NCBI GenBank assembly: GCA_030065935.1
Contig: JASJCP010000027.1
Coordinates: 1-62,949, forward strand
DNA from: Xenococcaceae cyanobacterium MO_167.B27
GTDB taxonomy: Bacteria > Cyanobacteriota > Cyanobacteriia > Cyanobacteriales > Xenococcaceae
Length of the DNA: 62,949 nt
Direction: 5' to 3'
The position numbers and the translations under genes were made by a program. Positions 35,999 through 46,930 of the stretch are shown here, in pieces. The notes below the pieces were generated by a model. That model saw only the letters and a program-made list of their open reading frames with translations. It was not told where the DNA came from and searched no databases. The number at the start of each line of letters is the position of its first letter. Within the stretch, counting starts at the first letter, position 1.

Positions 35999-36403
35999 AT
36001 GCAAAAGTTAAGTGGAGGAACAGTATATGACTTATCTATACATTTAGTACTAGTTACTAAATACCGAAGAAAAGTCATTAATTCCGCTATGTTGAAACGA
36101 TTAGAAGAGATATTTGCTGATACTTGTCGCAAGTGGGACTGTGAGCTAAAAGAGTTCAACGGCGAGGATAATCACTGTCATTTGTTAATAGCTATTAATC
36201 CTAAAGCTCAAATTAGTGCTTTAGCTAACAATCTCAAAACTGTTAGCTCAAGACTAATCAGAAAAGAATTCCCCGATAGATGCGCTCAGTTTTACCACAA
36301 GCCTGTTTTTTGGAAAATTGGTTATTTTGTTTCATCTACTGGTGGTGCTAACTTAGAAACGGTAAAGCGTTATATTCAACATCAAAATTCCCCCAGTAAA
36401 TAA
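35999..36403 (+). CDS. tnpA: IS200/IS605-family Y1 HUH transposase
   Basis: The 134-residue single-strand transposase has the HUH metal-binding motif His59-Cys60-His61 (DNHCHLL) and catalytic Tyr125 (TVKRYIQ). It starts GGTVYDLSIHLVLVTKYRR, typical of the family, and its length is standard. It would mobilise the element and the divergent tnpB through single-strand intermediates that recognise the subterminal hairpins. Confidence 0.95.
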   Translation: MQKLSGGTVYDLSIHLVLVTKYRRKVINSAMLKRLEEIFADTCRKWDCELKEFNGEDNHCHLLIAINPKAQISALANNLKTVSSRLIRKEFPDRCAQFYHKPVFWKIGYFVSSTGGANLETVKRYIQHQNSPSK

Positions 36404-36520
36404 AGGCGTAAAATTCCCCTACGCCCAACCTGCGGTATCGACGCAGTACCCTTTTACGAAATGCCGATGGTTTCTGTATTCTTTAGGTATTGAACATAAT
36501 CTTACTAATTACTGATAATA

Positions 36521-39244
36521 ATGGATTTAATATTATGTCACCAAACCGCAGACTTTGACGCTTTAGGCGCAGCAGTGGGTTTATCACTGTTAATAAAAGG
36601 TGCAAAAATAGTGTTGACTGGTGGCGCACACCCGACGGTAAGAGAATTTCTCGCACTACATCGAGATGAATTCCCTCTGATAGAATTGCGTAGTATTCAC
36701 CCTGAGAATATTCGCTCGCTGTACATTCCAGATACTCAAAAAAGCGATCGCCTGGGGAAAGCTGCTACTTGGTTGGATTTACCAAATATCAAGACTATCG
36801 AAATTTACGATCATCACAGTAATTTAGAGTCAGATATTCCTGCAACTAAAATCAATATAGAAGAAGTAGGGGCGATAACTACGGTAATAGCGGAATTACT
36901 ACAGCAACAAGAAATTACACCCACAGCTTTTGATGCGACAGCAATGGCGTTGGGTATTCATGTAGATACAGGCTCCCTCACTTACGATCAAACTAGTCCC
37001 AGAGATGCAAAAGCTTTAGCTTGGTTGATGGAAAATGGTGCAAACATCAAAACCATAGCAGAATATGTCGAACCTGGTTTATCCTCTCATTTACAAGAAT
37101 TACTCCAACAAGCTTTATCAGAATTAGAAACAGTAGAAATAGGAGGCTATAAAATAACTTCCGTACTGCTAAAAACCCCAAAATTTGTCCAAGGTTTATC
37201 CAGTCTTACTTCTAGATTAATTGATTTAACAGAAGCAGATGCCTTGTTACTAGGACATGAATATCCTAAAAAAGATAGTAACAAATTAACTGTGATTGGG
37301 CGATCGCGGATCCGAGAAATTAATCTCAATCAACTATTTACATCTTACGGTGGTGGGGGACATTCCCAAGCAGCTTCCATGACAATCACCACAGAAAAGA
37401 GTGAAGGGATATTTCAGCAATTAGTTACGGAATTGCGATCGCAAATACCAGAACCTCCCACAGCAAGAGATTTAATGTCATCTCCTGTAAGAACAATTCG
37501 CCCCGACACTACTATAGAACAAGCAGAAAGAATTTTATTTCGTTATGGTCATTCGGGTTTATCCGTCGTAAACACCACAGGAAAATTAGTAGGAGTAATT
37601 TCCCGCAGAGATTTAGATTTAGCATTGCATCATGGATTTTCTCATGCGCCAGTCACAGGATACATGACGCGGAATCTTAAAACCATTACTCCCGATACAA
37701 CTCTTCCTGAAATTGAAGCAATTATGGTGACTTATGACGTAGGGAGATTACCAGTATTAGATCAGGGAGAACTAATCGGTATTGTTACCCGTACTGATGT
37801 ACTGCGTCAACTACATCAAGATCGAGAAGAATTAGAAACAGCCAATAATAAAACCCCTGCGTTAACATCTTGTTTATTACCCGCCCTAAAATCTCGATTA
37901 GCCCATCCTATCTGGGAACTATTATCCCAAATCGCGGACGAAGCTCAAAATAGAGGCTGGAATCTTTATCTAGTAGGGGGTGGTGTCAGAGATTTACTTT
38001 TAACTGAAGATAGCACGCCCTTATTATTACAAGATATAGATTTAGTAGTAGATGGATTTCATCGCGCAGCAGACGATCAAGCAGGAGTTATTCTAGCCAA
38101 TACTATTCAAGAAAAATATCCCCACTCCCGTCTTTCGATTCATGGAGAATTTCAAACTGCTGCCCTAATATGGCACAAAGACCCGATACTAGGCAACCTG
38201 TGGTTAGATATTGCCACTGCTAGAACCGAATTTTATCCTTATCCTGCTGCTAATCCCGAAGTAGAAGCCAGTTCCATTCGTCAGGACTTGTATCGCCGAG
38301 ATTTTACGATTAATGCTTTAGCAATAAGGCTTACATCTCCTCGAAAAGGAGAATTTTCCCGAAAAGGAGACTTATTAGACTTTTTTGGCGGATTATTAGA
38401 CTTGCGATCGCGTCAAATCAGAGTACTTCATGCTAACAGTTTTATTGAAGACCCGACCCGTATCTATCGTGCGGTAAGATTTGCAGTAAGATTACAGTTT
38501 AAGATCGAACCACAGACAGAAGAGTATATTAGATATGCGATCGATAGTGGTGTTTATGAAAGACTTAGATTAAGTAATAAACAAGCACCAGCTTTAACCA
38601 CCAGACTAAGAGCAGAATTAAAATATATCTTACAGTCCAACTATTGGAAACCTGCATTAAAATTCCTGGCAGATTTAGGAGCATTACGCTGTCTCCATCA
38701 AGATTTACAATTAACCGAAAAACTATGGTGGGAAATTCGTTGTGTTTCCCGTTGGCTAAATTATCTTGATCCAGAAAATAAATTACAACATTGGTTAATT
38801 AGATTAGAAGTTTTAATCTCCGCCTTACCTGCTTCAGAAAGAGGAATAGTAGCAACTAATTTACAGTTACCAAAAGATAGTATTAGCCGAGTTAAGCAAT
38901 TAGAACAGGTTGAACACAAAGTTCTCAATAAATTACCTGATTGCCAGCTTCCTAGCGAAATATATAAATTATTACATCCTCATAAATATGTTGGTTTAAT
39001 TCTATTAGCAGTCAGAACCTCTACCCAAAACCGTAAGATTCTTTGGCAATATCTCACTAAACTGGCAAAAGCTCAACCAATTTTAAACGGTAATGACCTA
39101 AAAAAACTAGGCTACAAACCAAGTCCAGCTTATAAACAAATGCTAGAAGACTTATTGGTTGCAACTCTAGATAATAAAATTACCAATCGTGATGAAGCAG
39201 AAGCTTTAATTAGAGGCAAATACTATTTAAAAGATGAATTATGA
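36521..39244 (+). CDS. DHH-DHHA1-CBS-tRNA nucleotidyltransferase fusion protein
   Basis: The 907-residue protein has four parts: a DHH phosphoesterase domain (about 1-200: [12 protein letters not shown] and YDHHS), DHHA1 (about 205-305: [10 protein letters not shown]), two CBS domains (about 315-435), and a class II poly(A) polymerase/CCA-adding domain (about 475-890) with [11 protein letters not shown] and the metal-binding DIDLV. In cyanobacteria this architecture is annotated as the CC- or A-adding enzyme that repairs tRNA 3' ends. The DHH part may act on oligonucleotides and the CBS pair may sense adenine nucleotides (family knowledge). Stand-alone gene. Confidence 0.9.
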   Translation: MDLILCHQTADFDALGAAVGLSLLIKGAKIVLTGGAHPTVREFLALHRDEFPLIELRSIHPENIRSLYIPDTQKSDRLGKAATWLDLPNIKTIEIYDHHSNLESDIPATKINIEEVGAITTVIAELLQQQEITPTAFDATAMALGIHVDTGSLTYDQTSPRDAKALAWLMENGANIKTIAEYVEPGLSSHLQELLQQALSELETVEIGGYKITSVLLKTPKFVQGLSSLTSRLIDLTEADALLLGHEYPKKDSNKLTVIGRSRIREINLNQLFTSYGGGGHSQAASMTITTEKSEGIFQQLVTELRSQIPEPPTARDLMSSPVRTIRPDTTIEQAERILFRYGHSGLSVVNTTGKLVGVISRRDLDLALHHGFSHAPVTGYMTRNLKTITPDTTLPEIEAIMVTYDVGRLPVLDQGELIGIVTRTDVLRQLHQDREELETANNKTPALTSCLLPALKSRLAHPIWELLSQIADEAQNRGWNLYLVGGGVRDLLLTEDSTPLLLQDIDLVVDGFHRAADDQAGVILANTIQEKYPHSRLSIHGEFQTAALIWHKDPILGNLWLDIATARTEFYPYPAANPEVEASSIRQDLYRRDFTINALAIRLTSPRKGEFSRKGDLLDFFGGLLDLRSRQIRVLHANSFIEDPTRIYRAVRFAVRLQFKIEPQTEEYIRYAIDSGVYERLRLSNKQAPALTTRLRAELKYILQSNYWKPALKFLADLGALRCLHQDLQLTEKLWWEIRCVSRWLNYLDPENKLQHWLIRLEVLISALPASERGIVATNLQLPKDSISRVKQLEQVEHKVLNKLPDCQLPSEIYKLLHPHKYVGLILLAVRTSTQNRKILWQYLTKLAKAQPILNGNDLKKLGYKPSPAYKQMLEDLLVATLDNKITNRDEAEALIRGKYYLKDEL

Positions 39245-39321
39245 GGTCATAACTCAGGGGTCAGAGGGATTGATTGTGAATACTGAATACTTTTTCCTAA
39301 TCCTTCATCCCTTGAATTGAC

Positions 39322-39351
39322 TTGCCAAAAGTCACACTCATCAGATATAAT
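39322..39351 (+). promoter_or_regulatory. Predicted promoter of the rplC operon
   Basis: TTGCCA (39322-39327) and a perfect TATAAT (39346-39351) are 18 bases apart. They are the best promoter-like pair in the 479-base spacer before rplC. Confidence 0.55.
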
Positions 39352-39723
39352 GCGTGATTGTGGCTAAATAAAATTAGTAATTACTCCATTAAAAGTGAAG
39401 CAGCATATTTACTTTGGGAGTGAAACTCAGTGTTTTCAGCCTTCTCAAGATACTGAAAGGACAACCTTTTAAGTCTTAAGAGAATCAAGGCAAATATGAA
39501 GATCAAAAGCCCAGAGTAACTTATTACCAGGGTAACTAGATCGTAAATTTTAGAACACAAGACTATATACGTAAGTAGCTGCAAATCTTGTCTTTAAACA
39601 GTTTTTAACCAAACTACACTTAGACAAGATGACTTTTACTGTCAATTGAAGTATTAACCAAGATTAAAACTTCAGATTGGCAAAATATTGATGTTGTTTA
39701 GCAAGAAAAGGGGTTAACAAAAA
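39352..39723 (+). promoter_or_regulatory. Long untranslated leader of the rplC operon
   Basis: If the promoter at 39322-39351 is used, the rplC mRNA has a leader of about 365 bases. It contains CAGT...ACTG pairing around 39428-39456 and AT-rich stretches. An antisense frame at 39381-39584 has no homology I recognise. The length suggests attenuation or autoregulation, as for other ribosomal operons, but no known leader motif is recognised. Confidence 0.35.
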
Positions 39724-40368
39724 GTGTCTGTTGGCATATTAGGTACCAAACTAGGCATGACCCAAATATTTGACCAGGAAACAGGAAAAGCAATTCCCGT
39801 TACTGTGATTCAAGCAGGTCCTTGCACTATCACTCAGGTAAAAACCAAAGAAACTGATGGTTACACCTCAGTTCAAATTGGCTTCAAAGAAGTCAAAGAA
39901 AAAGCTCTGACCAAACCAGAGTTAGGACATTTAAAAAGAGCTTCCGCCTCTCCTCTACGCCATCTGAAGGAATATCGTATCCAAGATGTCAGTGGATATG
40001 AGCTAGGTCAAACTATAAAAGCAGACCTATTCAATCCAGGGGAAATTGTCGATGTCAGTGGAAATACTATCGGTCGAGGTTTTGCTGGTTATCAAAAGCG
40101 TCACAACTTTAAACGGGGTAATATGACTCATGGGTCTAAAAACCATCGTTTGCCAGGTTCTACGGGTGCTGGTACTACTCCAGGTCGCGTATATCCAGGT
40201 AAAAAAATGGCAGGACGTTATGGCGGAACAAAAGTTACTATCCGTAAACTTCAAGTTGTAGAAGTAGATAGTGAACAAAATGTACTCCTGATCAAAGGTG
40301 CTGTCCCTGGAAAGCCAGGAACTTTATTAAGTATCGCTCCAGCTAATATTGTCGGGGCAAATAATTAG
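39724..40368 (+). CDS. rplC: 50S ribosomal protein L3
   Basis: The 214-residue L3 shows [15 protein letters not shown] at the N-terminus and the [26 protein letters not shown] region that reaches the peptidyl-transferase centre. The start is GTG 39724 with AAAGGGG upstream. First gene of the S10-type cluster here; rpsJ and tuf are not upstream. Confidence 0.98.
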   Translation: MSVGILGTKLGMTQIFDQETGKAIPVTVIQAGPCTITQVKTKETDGYTSVQIGFKEVKEKALTKPELGHLKRASASPLRHLKEYRIQDVSGYELGQTIKADLFNPGEIVDVSGNTIGRGFAGYQKRHNFKRGNMTHGSKNHRLPGSTGAGTTPGRVYPGKKMAGRYGGTKVTIRKLQVVEVDSEQNVLLIKGAVPGKPGTLLSIAPANIVGANN

Positions 40369-40394
40369 GCGTTAATAACCGATAACAAATAACT

Positions 40395-41027
40395 ATGGTT
40401 AATTGTGCAGTCAAAAATTGGCAAGGGGAAAATGTCGCAGAGACATCCTTAGAGCTAAAAGTAGCAAAAGAAGAAACAGCTAACCACATTGTTCACCGAG
40501 CTTTAGTAAAACAGATGACTAATGCTCGTCAAGGGACTGCTTCCTCTAAAACTAGAGCAGAAGTTCGTGGTGGAGGAAGAAAACCTTGGAGACAAAAAGG
40601 TACAGGACGCGCTCGTGCTGGTTCTACCCGCTCTCCCCTGTGGCGTGGTGGTGGTGTAATCTTTGGACCCAAACCCAGAGACTTCAACCTTAAAATGAAC
40701 CGTAAAGAGCGACGTTTGGCATTAAGAACTGCCTTGATGAACCGCTTAGAAGATGCAGTAGTGGTGGAGAATTTCTCAGAGCAAATTACTCGTCCTAAAA
40801 CCAAAGAGATAACATCTGCATTGGAACGTTGGGGAATAGACCCTAATGACAAAATTTTACTGATTCTTACTGATATCTCCGAGAATATACATCTTTCATC
40901 CCGCAACATTAGCAATCTTAAACTACTTAAAGCTAATAGTCTTAATGTTTATGATTTGCTCAATGCTAACAAAATCGTGATCACTAATGACGCTGTGGCT
41001 CAAATACAGGAGGTATATGGTGACTGA
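40395..41027 (+). CDS. rplD: 50S ribosomal protein L4
   Basis: The 210-residue L4 has the long internal loop lining the exit tunnel ([20 protein letters not shown]) and the [13 protein letters not shown] motif. In proteobacteria L4 represses its own operon. Whether it acts on the long leader here is unknown. It overlaps rplW by about 8-11 bases. Confidence 0.98.
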   Translation: MVNCAVKNWQGENVAETSLELKVAKEETANHIVHRALVKQMTNARQGTASSKTRAEVRGGGRKPWRQKGTGRARAGSTRSPLWRGGGVIFGPKPRDFNLKMNRKERRLALRTALMNRLEDAVVVENFSEQITRPKTKEITSALERWGIDPNDKILLILTDISENIHLSSRNISNLKLLKANSLNVYDLLNANKIVITNDAVAQIQEVYGD

Positions 41028-41322
41028 TTACAATCCTAGAGACTTAGCAGATCTCATTCTCAAACCTATAGTCACTGAGAAAGCTACTCGACAACTAGAG
41101 GAAAATAAATACGTATTTGACGTACTTCCTAAAGCAACCAAGCCAGAAATTAAAGCAGCTATTGAAAGCTTGTTTGATGTTTCTGTAACTAGCGTTAATA
41201 CTCTCAAACTACCCCGCAAAAAACGTAGAGTCGGTAGATATATTGGCTACAAAGCCCAATATAAAAGAGCTATTGTGACGTTGAAAGAAGGGGATACTAT
41301 CACCCTCTTCCCTGACGTATAA
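41017..41322 (+). CDS. rplW: 50S ribosomal protein L23
   Basis: The 101-residue L23 ([18 protein letters not shown] near the start, [19 protein letters not shown] near the end) binds 23S rRNA at the tunnel exit and docks trigger factor and SRP. AGGAGG at 41008-41013 leaves three bases before ATG 41017 or six before GTG 41020. The GTG may be the real start. Either way the gene overlaps the end of rplD. Confidence 0.95.
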   Translation: MVTDYNPRDLADLILKPIVTEKATRQLEENKYVFDVLPKATKPEIKAAIESLFDVSVTSVNTLKLPRKKRRVGRYIGYKAQYKRAIVTLKEGDTITLFPDV

Positions 41323-41389
41323 ATAAGGTAATTTTTCAGACCCGAAAAATAACGAGCTAATATCAACAATCTAAAACTTTATTAAAATT

Positions 41390-42217
41390 ATGGGTACTCG
41401 TTCATTTAGACCATACACCCCAGGAACTCGTCAGGCGACAATTTCTGACTTTTCCGAAATCACTAAAACTGAGCCTGAAAAGTCTTTAACTAAGTATAAG
41501 CACAGAGTTAAAGGACGTAACAACCGTGGTGTAATCACCAGTCGTCGTCGTGGAGGCGGACACAAACGCCTTTATCGCATCATTGATTTCAGAAGAGATA
41601 AGCTAAATATCCCTGGTACAGTAATTGCTATTGAGTACGATCCTAACCGCAACGCTAGGATTGCTCTAGTAGAATACCAAGATGGAGAAAAACGCTACAT
41701 CTTAGCACCTGTAGGTATCAAAGTCGGTTCTGAAATCATATCTGGTCCCGATTCTCCTATAGAAGTTGGCAACGCTCTTCCCCTATCCAAAATTCCTCTT
41801 GGTGAAACAATCCACAACATTGAACTAAGAGTGGGTAGAGGTGGTCAAATTGTCCGTGCTGCTGGTACAGCAGCCAAGGTAATGGCAAAAGAAGGCAATT
41901 ATGTCACCGTGGGATTACCCTCTAAAGAAGTCAGAATGATTCGGAAAGAGTGTTATGCCACCATCGGACAAGTAGGGAATGCAGAATTTAGAAACCTCAA
42001 ATTAGGAAAAGCAGGTAAAAGTCGTCATTTGGGGAGAAGACCTCAAGTTAGAGGTAGTGCCATGAACCCTTGTGATCACCCTCATGGTGGTGGTGAAGGT
42101 CGCGCACCCATCGGAAGAAGTGGACCTGTTACTCCTTGGGGTAAGCCAGCTTTGGGGATGAAAACTCGCAAGAAGAAAAAATCTAGTGACAAACTAATTG
42201 TGCGTCGTCGTCGTTAG
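41390..42217 (+). CDS. rplB: 50S ribosomal protein L2
   Basis: The 275-residue L2 has [21 protein letters not shown], the core KVGSEIISG region, and the highly conserved [19 protein letters not shown] loop whose His is essential for peptidyl transfer. It follows rplW after 67 bases. Confidence 0.99.
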   Translation: MGTRSFRPYTPGTRQATISDFSEITKTEPEKSLTKYKHRVKGRNNRGVITSRRRGGGHKRLYRIIDFRRDKLNIPGTVIAIEYDPNRNARIALVEYQDGEKRYILAPVGIKVGSEIISGPDSPIEVGNALPLSKIPLGETIHNIELRVGRGGQIVRAAGTAAKVMAKEGNYVTVGLPSKEVRMIRKECYATIGQVGNAEFRNLKLGKAGKSRHLGRRPQVRGSAMNPCDHPHGGGEGRAPIGRSGPVTPWGKPALGMKTRKKKKSSDKLIVRRRR

Positions 42218-42273
42218 TTTTTCCCTTTAACTCTGTTTGCTCCTATTGTTTATTATTTACCGTCTATTGAATT

Positions 42274-42552
42274 ATGGGTCGTTCTTTAAAAAAAGGTCCT
42301 TTTATTGCAGACAAACTTCTGAAAAAAATTGAGAAGCTAAACGCTGACAACAAAAAAGAGGTGATCAAAACTTGGTCACGGGCTTCTACTATATTGCCTC
42401 AGATGGTAGGTCATACCATAGCTGTTCACAATGGTCGGCAACATATTCCTGTTTTTATCTCCGACCAAATGGTGGGTCATAAATTAGGTGAATTTGCTCC
42501 GACTCGTACCTTCAAAGGTCACGCCAAAAGTGACAAAAAAGCTCGCCGATAG
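42274..42552 (+). CDS. rpsS: 30S ribosomal protein S19
   Basis: The 92-residue S19 begins [15 protein letters not shown] and ends [21 protein letters not shown], both diagnostic. It sits in the 30S head next to S13. Confidence 0.99.
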   Translation: MGRSLKKGPFIADKLLKKIEKLNADNKKEVIKTWSRASTILPQMVGHTIAVHNGRQHIPVFISDQMVGHKLGEFAPTRTFKGHAKSDKKARR

Positions 42553-42576
42553 CAAGATTTAACACCGAATATAATC

Positions 42577-42936
42577 ATGGCAATAGATACTACAAAACAA
42601 GCTAAGGCGATCGCTAAATACATCCGTATGTCTCCTTTCAAAGTCAGAAGAGTATTGGATCAAATTCGCGGTCGTCAGTACAGAGAAGCTTTAATCATTC
42701 TCGAATTTATGCCTTACAAGGCTTGTGAACCAGTACTGAAAGTATTGCGCTCCGCAGTAGCCAACGCAGAACACAACTTAGGAGTAGACCCTACAACCTT
42801 AGTAGTTAGTCAAGCCTTCGCTGATGGGGGTCCAGTTCTCAAACGCTATAGACCAAGAGCGCAAGGTAGAGCTTATCAAATTCGCAAGCCAACCTGTCAC
42901 ATTACCGTAGCAGTTGCTCCTGAAGTAACTGAATAA
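42577..42936 (+). CDS. rplV: 50S ribosomal protein L22
   Basis: The 119-residue L22 has [19 protein letters not shown] at the N-terminus and the tunnel-lining hairpin in [21 protein letters not shown]. Confidence 0.99.
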   Translation: MAIDTTKQAKAIAKYIRMSPFKVRRVLDQIRGRQYREALIILEFMPYKACEPVLKVLRSAVANAEHNLGVDPTTLVVSQAFADGGPVLKRYRPRAQGRAYQIRKPTCHITVAVAPEVTE

Positions 42937-42964
42937 CACAACATTTTATACAGAGGAAATATTT

Positions 42965-43687
42965 GTGGGTCAGAAAATACATCCAGTTGGGTTTCGTTTA
43001 GGCATTACCAAAGAGCATCAATCTTGCTGGTATGCTGACACTAAGCGTTATCCAGAGCTTCTTCAAGAAGACCGTAAAATTAGAGATTATGTCTCCAAAC
43101 AACTCAGCAATGCGGGCATTTCTCAAGTCAAAATCGAACGCAAAGCCGATCAAATCGATCTAGCAATTCATACCGCTCGCCCTGGTGTAGTAGTAGGTCG
43201 TGGTGGTACAGGGATTGAAAAATTACGTACCGAACTACAAGAAGCCGTAGGGAACAATCGTCAAATTCGGATTAACGTAATTGAAGTTTCCCGAGTTGAT
43301 GCGGACGCTGCTCTGGTTGCAGAATATATTACTCAACAACTAGAACGTAGGGTATCTTTTCGTCGTGTAGTGCGCCAAGCAATTCAACGGGCGCAAAGAG
43401 CAGAAGTACAAGGCATAAAAATTCAAGTGAGCGGTCGTCTCAATGGCGCAGAAATTGCCCGAACTGAATGGGTGAGAGAAGGGAGAGTGCCACTGCATAC
43501 CCTAAGAGCAGACATTGACTACGCCTACCGCACAGCTTTAACCATTTACGGAATTCTGGGGGTTAAAGTTTGGGTGTTTAAAGGAGAAATTATCCCAGGA
43601 CAAGAAGATACTTCTGCTTCTACTCCTGCTCAAACACCCCGTCGCCAACAGCGTCGTCGTCAGAAATTTGAAGACCGTTCCGAGTGA
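42965..43687 (+). CDS. rpsC: 30S ribosomal protein S3
   Basis: The 240-residue S3 has the KH domain ([16 protein letters not shown]) and the C-terminal helicase-like domain. The start is GTG 42965 with AGAGGAA upstream. It is normally followed directly by rplP. Here a 519-base non-coding insert separates them, starting right after the S3 stop codon. Confidence 0.98.
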   Translation: MGQKIHPVGFRLGITKEHQSCWYADTKRYPELLQEDRKIRDYVSKQLSNAGISQVKIERKADQIDLAIHTARPGVVVGRGGTGIEKLRTELQEAVGNNRQIRINVIEVSRVDADAALVAEYITQQLERRVSFRRVVRQAIQRAQRAEVQGIKIQVSGRLNGAEIARTEWVREGRVPLHTLRADIDYAYRTALTIYGILGVKVWVFKGEIIPGQEDTSASTPAQTPRRQQRRRQKFEDRSE

Positions 43688-44206
43688 CATACCTCTATGC
43701 CTTCAGGCTAGAGGCTTCTTGCTTCATCCCGACATATCTAGACAAGAACAACAAATGTTGAAAACAAGCCCCCGAAAGAGGTCGATCCACAAGCTTTTTA
43801 CTACTCTTGCAAGTAGTCCGTTCCCGATAGCCCATCGGTACGGTGAAACACAAAAGTCTCTAACCGACATGCTTGGATATTTTACCCATACGAGCTTTTC
43901 CGTACAGAACCCATTATCCAGTTTTCAAGGTACTTATCTCCTACTGCTTGGTTTTCGCTTTATGTAGGACAAACTTATTGTACAACAGATGGATGAAGTG
44001 ATGCTCCAAGAGCGCGAAAAACTAGGATACAAGGCGAAAAATTAACTGTAGAGCATCGTTTCCGCCCCTCGATCTATGAAGTTATGGGTCAAAATTATAA
44101 AGACTCTACCCATAGGTTATCCCTCTCGCTTTCATCCCATACCATAAAGGGATATGGGTATTCTCGCTCGCAAGTATAAATATCAGCAACTAGCAAATAA
44201 CTCACT
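43688..44206 (-). mobile_element. Transposase-less IS605-type insert between rpsC and rplP
   Basis: The hairpin CCTCTA-T-GCCT-TC-AGGC-TAGAGG (43692-43714) has the same architecture and GCCT/AGGC core as the right-end hairpin of the tnpB element at 59729-59749, and is followed likewise by CTT...ATCCC. Near the other end TACCCATA (44106-44113) and TCCCATA repeat as ATATGGGTA (about 44136-44161), like a folded left end. Neither strand encodes TnpA or TnpB. A frame at 43668-43967 has no coding character. The minus strand reading toward the hairpin may be a relic guide-RNA region (inferred). The insert does not interrupt a gene but lies inside the operon. Confidence 0.65.
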
Positions 44207-44626
44207 ATGCTAAGTCCTAGAAGAACTAAATTTCGTAAACAACAACGTGGTCGCATGAGAGGAATGGCTTACCGAGGTAGCACTCTCAACTTTGGGGACT
44301 ACGCCCTCCAAGCTACAGAGCCTTCTTGGATTACCTCTCGTCAAATCGAAGCAGCCCGTCGAGCCATGACTCGTTATGTTCGTCGTGGTGGTAAAATCTG
44401 GATTCGGATCTTTCCTGATAAACCAGTTACCATGCGCCCTGCTGAAACCAGGATGGGTTCTGGTAAAGGTTCTCCCGAATATTGGGTAGCAGTAGTCAAA
44501 CCAGGAAGAATCATGTTTGAGATGGCAGGAGTTCCTGAACCAGTAGCTAGAGAAGCAATGCGTTTAGCTGCACAAAAGTTACCCATCAAAACCAAGTTTA
44601 TTACTCGCGAAGAGGAGTATATCTAA
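44207..44626 (+). CDS. rplP: 50S ribosomal protein L16
   Basis: The 139-residue L16 begins [19 protein letters not shown] and has [17 protein letters not shown] and [17 protein letters not shown]. It lies at the A/P-site region of the 50S subunit. The gene follows the IS605-like insert, so read-through of that insert or an internal promoter must feed it. Confidence 0.99.
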   Translation: MLSPRRTKFRKQQRGRMRGMAYRGSTLNFGDYALQATEPSWITSRQIEAARRAMTRYVRRGGKIWIRIFPDKPVTMRPAETRMGSGKGSPEYWVAVVKPGRIMFEMAGVPEPVAREAMRLAAQKLPIKTKFITREEEYI

Positions 44627-44629
44627 ATT

Positions 44630-44866
44630 ATGGCATTACCCAAAATTGAAGAGGTAAGAAAACTCACAGATGAGGAACTATCGGAGGAAATCTTAGCAGT
44701 TAAGCGAGAACTTTTCCAACTTAGATTAGAGCAAGCTACTCGTCGTTTAGAGAAGCCACACTTGTTTAAGCACAAAAAACATCGTCTCTCTCAATTGTTG
44801 ACTGTAGAGCGGGAACGTGAGCTAGGAATCTCGCCTAAAGCTACAACTAAATCGGAAGAGGAGTAA
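44630..44866 (+). CDS. rpmC: 50S ribosomal protein L29
   Basis: The 78-residue two-helix protein (EEVRKLTDEELSEEILAVKRELFQLR) is typical L29 at the tunnel exit. It starts three bases after rplP. Confidence 0.98.
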   Translation: MALPKIEEVRKLTDEELSEEILAVKRELFQLRLEQATRRLEKPHLFKHKKHRLSQLLTVERERELGISPKATTKSEEE

Positions 44867-44874
44867 TTTGAATT

Positions 44875-45123
44875 ATGGCAGTAAAAGAAAGAGTAGGAGA
44901 AGTCGTCAGCGACAAAATGGATAAAACCGTAGTTGTAGCTGTAGAGAATCGTTCACCCCATCCTAAATACGGAAAAATTGTTGTCCGCACCAAGAAGTAC
45001 AAAGCTCATGATGCTGATAATCAATGCAAAATAGGCGATCGCGTCAGGATTCGCGAAACTAGACCTCTTAGTCGAACTAAACGTTGGACTGTAGCAGAAA
45101 TTCTGGAAACTAAAAATTCATAA
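44875..45123 (+). CDS. rpsQ: 30S ribosomal protein S17
   Basis: The 82-residue OB-fold protein ([20 protein letters not shown] and [18 protein letters not shown]) is S17, a primary 16S rRNA binder. Confidence 0.99.
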   Translation: MAVKERVGEVVSDKMDKTVVVAVENRSPHPKYGKIVVRTKKYKAHDADNQCKIGDRVRIRETRPLSRTKRWTVAEILETKNS

Positions 45124-45148
45124 CTTTTATTAGATAAATCTTACAGCC

Positions 45149-45517
45149 GTGATACAACAACAGACTTATCTTAATGTTGCTGATAATAGTGGAGCTCGTA
45201 AACTTATGTGTTTAAGAGTTCTAGGGACGGGGAACTGTCGCTACGGTCATATTGGTGATGTAATTGTCGCTGTGGTCAAAGATGCCCTTCCCAATATGGG
45301 AGTCAAAAAATCAGATGTGGTTAGAGCAGTGATAGTCCGTACCAAGCAACCAGTACGTCGGGAAAGCGGAATGAGTATCCGTTTCGATGATAACGCTGCG
45401 GTAATTATCAACAACGATAATAATCCCAGAGGAACTAGGGTTTTTGGCCCTGTAGCTCGGGAATTAAGGGAAAAAAACTTTACCAAAATCGTTTCTCTAG
45501 CCCCAGAGGTGATCTAG
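45149..45517 (+). CDS. rplN: 50S ribosomal protein L14
   Basis: The 122-residue L14 begins [20 protein letters not shown], with [15 protein letters not shown] inside. It starts at GTG 45149. It contacts S12 and L19 at the subunit bridge. Its stop abuts the rplX start. Confidence 0.99.
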   Translation: MIQQQTYLNVADNSGARKLMCLRVLGTGNCRYGHIGDVIVAVVKDALPNMGVKKSDVVRAVIVRTKQPVRRESGMSIRFDDNAAVIINNDNNPRGTRVFGPVARELREKNFTKIVSLAPEVI

Positions 45518-45865
45518 ATGGCAAAAACACAAAAATCCCCTACACGCTTCAAAATGCACGTCAAGAAAGGAGATACAGTTCAAGTGATCTCTGGACGAGA
45601 CAAAGGCAAAGTAGGAGAAGTATTACAATCTATTCCCAAAACTAGTCAAATAGTTGTTAAAGGGGTTAACGTTCGCACCAAGCACGTTAAACCTCAGCAA
45701 GAAGGAGAATCTGGTCAAATTGCTACCTTTGAAGCTCCCATTCACAGTTCTAATGTGATGCTTTATTCCGAAAAAGAGAAAGTAGCCAGCCGTATCTGCT
45801 ACACCTTCACTGATGATGGTCGAAAAGTGCGGATGCTCAAAAAAACAGGTGAAATTATCGACTAA
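45518..45865 (+). CDS. rplX: 50S ribosomal protein L24
   Basis: The 115-residue L24 has the KOW motif [20 protein letters not shown]. It starts directly after the rplN stop and is an assembly initiator of the 50S subunit. Confidence 0.98.
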   Translation: MAKTQKSPTRFKMHVKKGDTVQVISGRDKGKVGEVLQSIPKTSQIVVKGVNVRTKHVKPQQEGESGQIATFEAPIHSSNVMLYSEKEKVASRICYTFTDDGRKVRMLKKTGEIID

Positions 45866-45931
45866 TTAAGCAACTCCAACTAACTATTTTTTCCTGACCA
45901 AGCCCAGGAACAGTGAGAAAAAATTAAAATT

Positions 45932-46477
45932 ATGGCAAAGACACTTAAAGAAAAATATACAACTGAGATTGTTCCCAAACTTAAAGAGCAATTCAGTTAC
46001 AGCAATATTCACCAAATCCCCAAAGTGGTTAAAATAACAGTTAACCGTGGTCTGGGAGAAGCCTCTCAAAACGCCAAAGCTTTAGAGTCTTCGATCAAAG
46101 AAATGGCAACCATTACAGGTCAAAAACCCGTTGTAACTAGAGCCAAAAAAGCGATCGCTGGCTTTAAAATTCGTCAAGGAATGCCTGTAGGAGTTATGGT
46201 AACTCTGCGTGGCGAACGGATGTACGCTTTTCTCGAACGGCTCATCAATCTAGCTCTCCCTCGTATTCGGGACTTTCGTGGTATTAGCCCCAAGAGTTTT
46301 GATGGGAGAGGAAATTACAGCTTGGGAGTTAGAGAACAGCTAATTTTTCCAGAAATTGACTACGACACTATCGATCAAATTCGGGGACTAGATATTTCTA
46401 TAGTCACCACCGCCAATACAGATGAAGAAGGGCGGGCTTTACTCAAAGAAATGGGAATGCCCTTTCGTACAAATTAA
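45932..46477 (+). CDS. rplE: 50S ribosomal protein L5
   Basis: The 181-residue L5 shows [33 protein letters not shown] and [10 protein letters not shown]. It binds 5S rRNA with L18. rpsN, found after rplE in many bacteria, is absent here as in other cyanobacteria. Confidence 0.99.
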   Translation: MAKTLKEKYTTEIVPKLKEQFSYSNIHQIPKVVKITVNRGLGEASQNAKALESSIKEMATITGQKPVVTRAKKAIAGFKIRQGMPVGVMVTLRGERMYAFLERLINLALPRIRDFRGISPKSFDGRGNYSLGVREQLIFPEIDYDTIDQIRGLDISIVTTANTDEEGRALLKEMGMPFRTN

Positions 46478-46510
46478 ATCCTTAGTATCAGGAGATAAAA
46501 ACAGGACATA

Positions 46511-46912
46511 ATGGCAGCAACCGATACTATCTCAGATATGCTGACTCGCATTCGTAATGCGTGCCTAGTCAAGCATCCTACAACCCAAGTACCTTCCACC
46601 AAAATGACAAGAAGTATTGCCAAAGTACTTCAAGAAGAAGGTTTTATTGAAAATTACGAAGAAATGGGAGAAGGTATCAAAAAACATCTTTCCCTCTCTC
46701 TCAGATATCAAGGCAAAAATCGTCAACCCACTATTAACACTCTGAAACGGGTCAGTAAACCAGGGCTTCGAGTCTATTCCAAACGCAAAGATATCCCTCG
46801 TGTATTAGGTGGTATTGGCATCGCGATTATCTCTACATCTCGTGGAGTAATGACCGATAGAGAAGCCCGTCGTCAGGGAGTTGGCGGAGAAATCCTCTGT
46901 TATATCTGGTAA
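46511..46912 (+). CDS. rpsH: 30S ribosomal protein S8
   Basis: The 133-residue S8 begins with [18 protein letters not shown] and ends GGEILCYIW. The [13 protein letters not shown] motif is conserved. In E. coli S8 regulates the spc operon. No such site was identified here. Confidence 0.99.
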   Translation: MAATDTISDMLTRIRNACLVKHPTTQVPSTKMTRSIAKVLQEEGFIENYEEMGEGIKKHLSLSLRYQGKNRQPTINTLKRVSKPGLRVYSKRKDIPRVLGGIGIAIISTSRGVMTDREARRQGVGGEILCYIW

Positions 46913-46930
46913 TAAAAGGAGTAACTATTA

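Larger units (their letters stand above)
34210..36480. mobile_element. Complete IS200/IS605-family element with divergent tnpA and tnpB
   Basis: tnpB (minus) and tnpA (plus) start 58 bases apart and point outward, the IS605 arrangement. After tnpA is a subterminal hairpin GGCGTA...TACGCC (about 36404-36425). After tnpB the spacer to 34203 contains CCAATC...GATTGG (34311-34328), likely within the guide-RNA/right-end region. Exact ends are estimated. Both proteins keep their catalytic residues, so the element may be mobile. Confidence 0.75.

Noticed and set aside
35941-36159. N-terminal extension of the IS605 tnpB
   Set aside because: It runs back across the tnpA start, lacks TnpB features, and the ATG at 35940 has a good GGAGG site.
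39381-39584. 67-codon hydrophobic frame antisense to the rplC leader
   Set aside because: There is no ribosome-binding site or homology I recognise. The hydrophobic run arises from AT-rich sequence.
43668-43967. Open frame of 99 codons in the rpsC-rplP spacer
   Set aside because: It starts inside rpsC, crosses the IS605-type hairpin, and has no homology or ribosome-binding site. The region is better read as a non-coding element.
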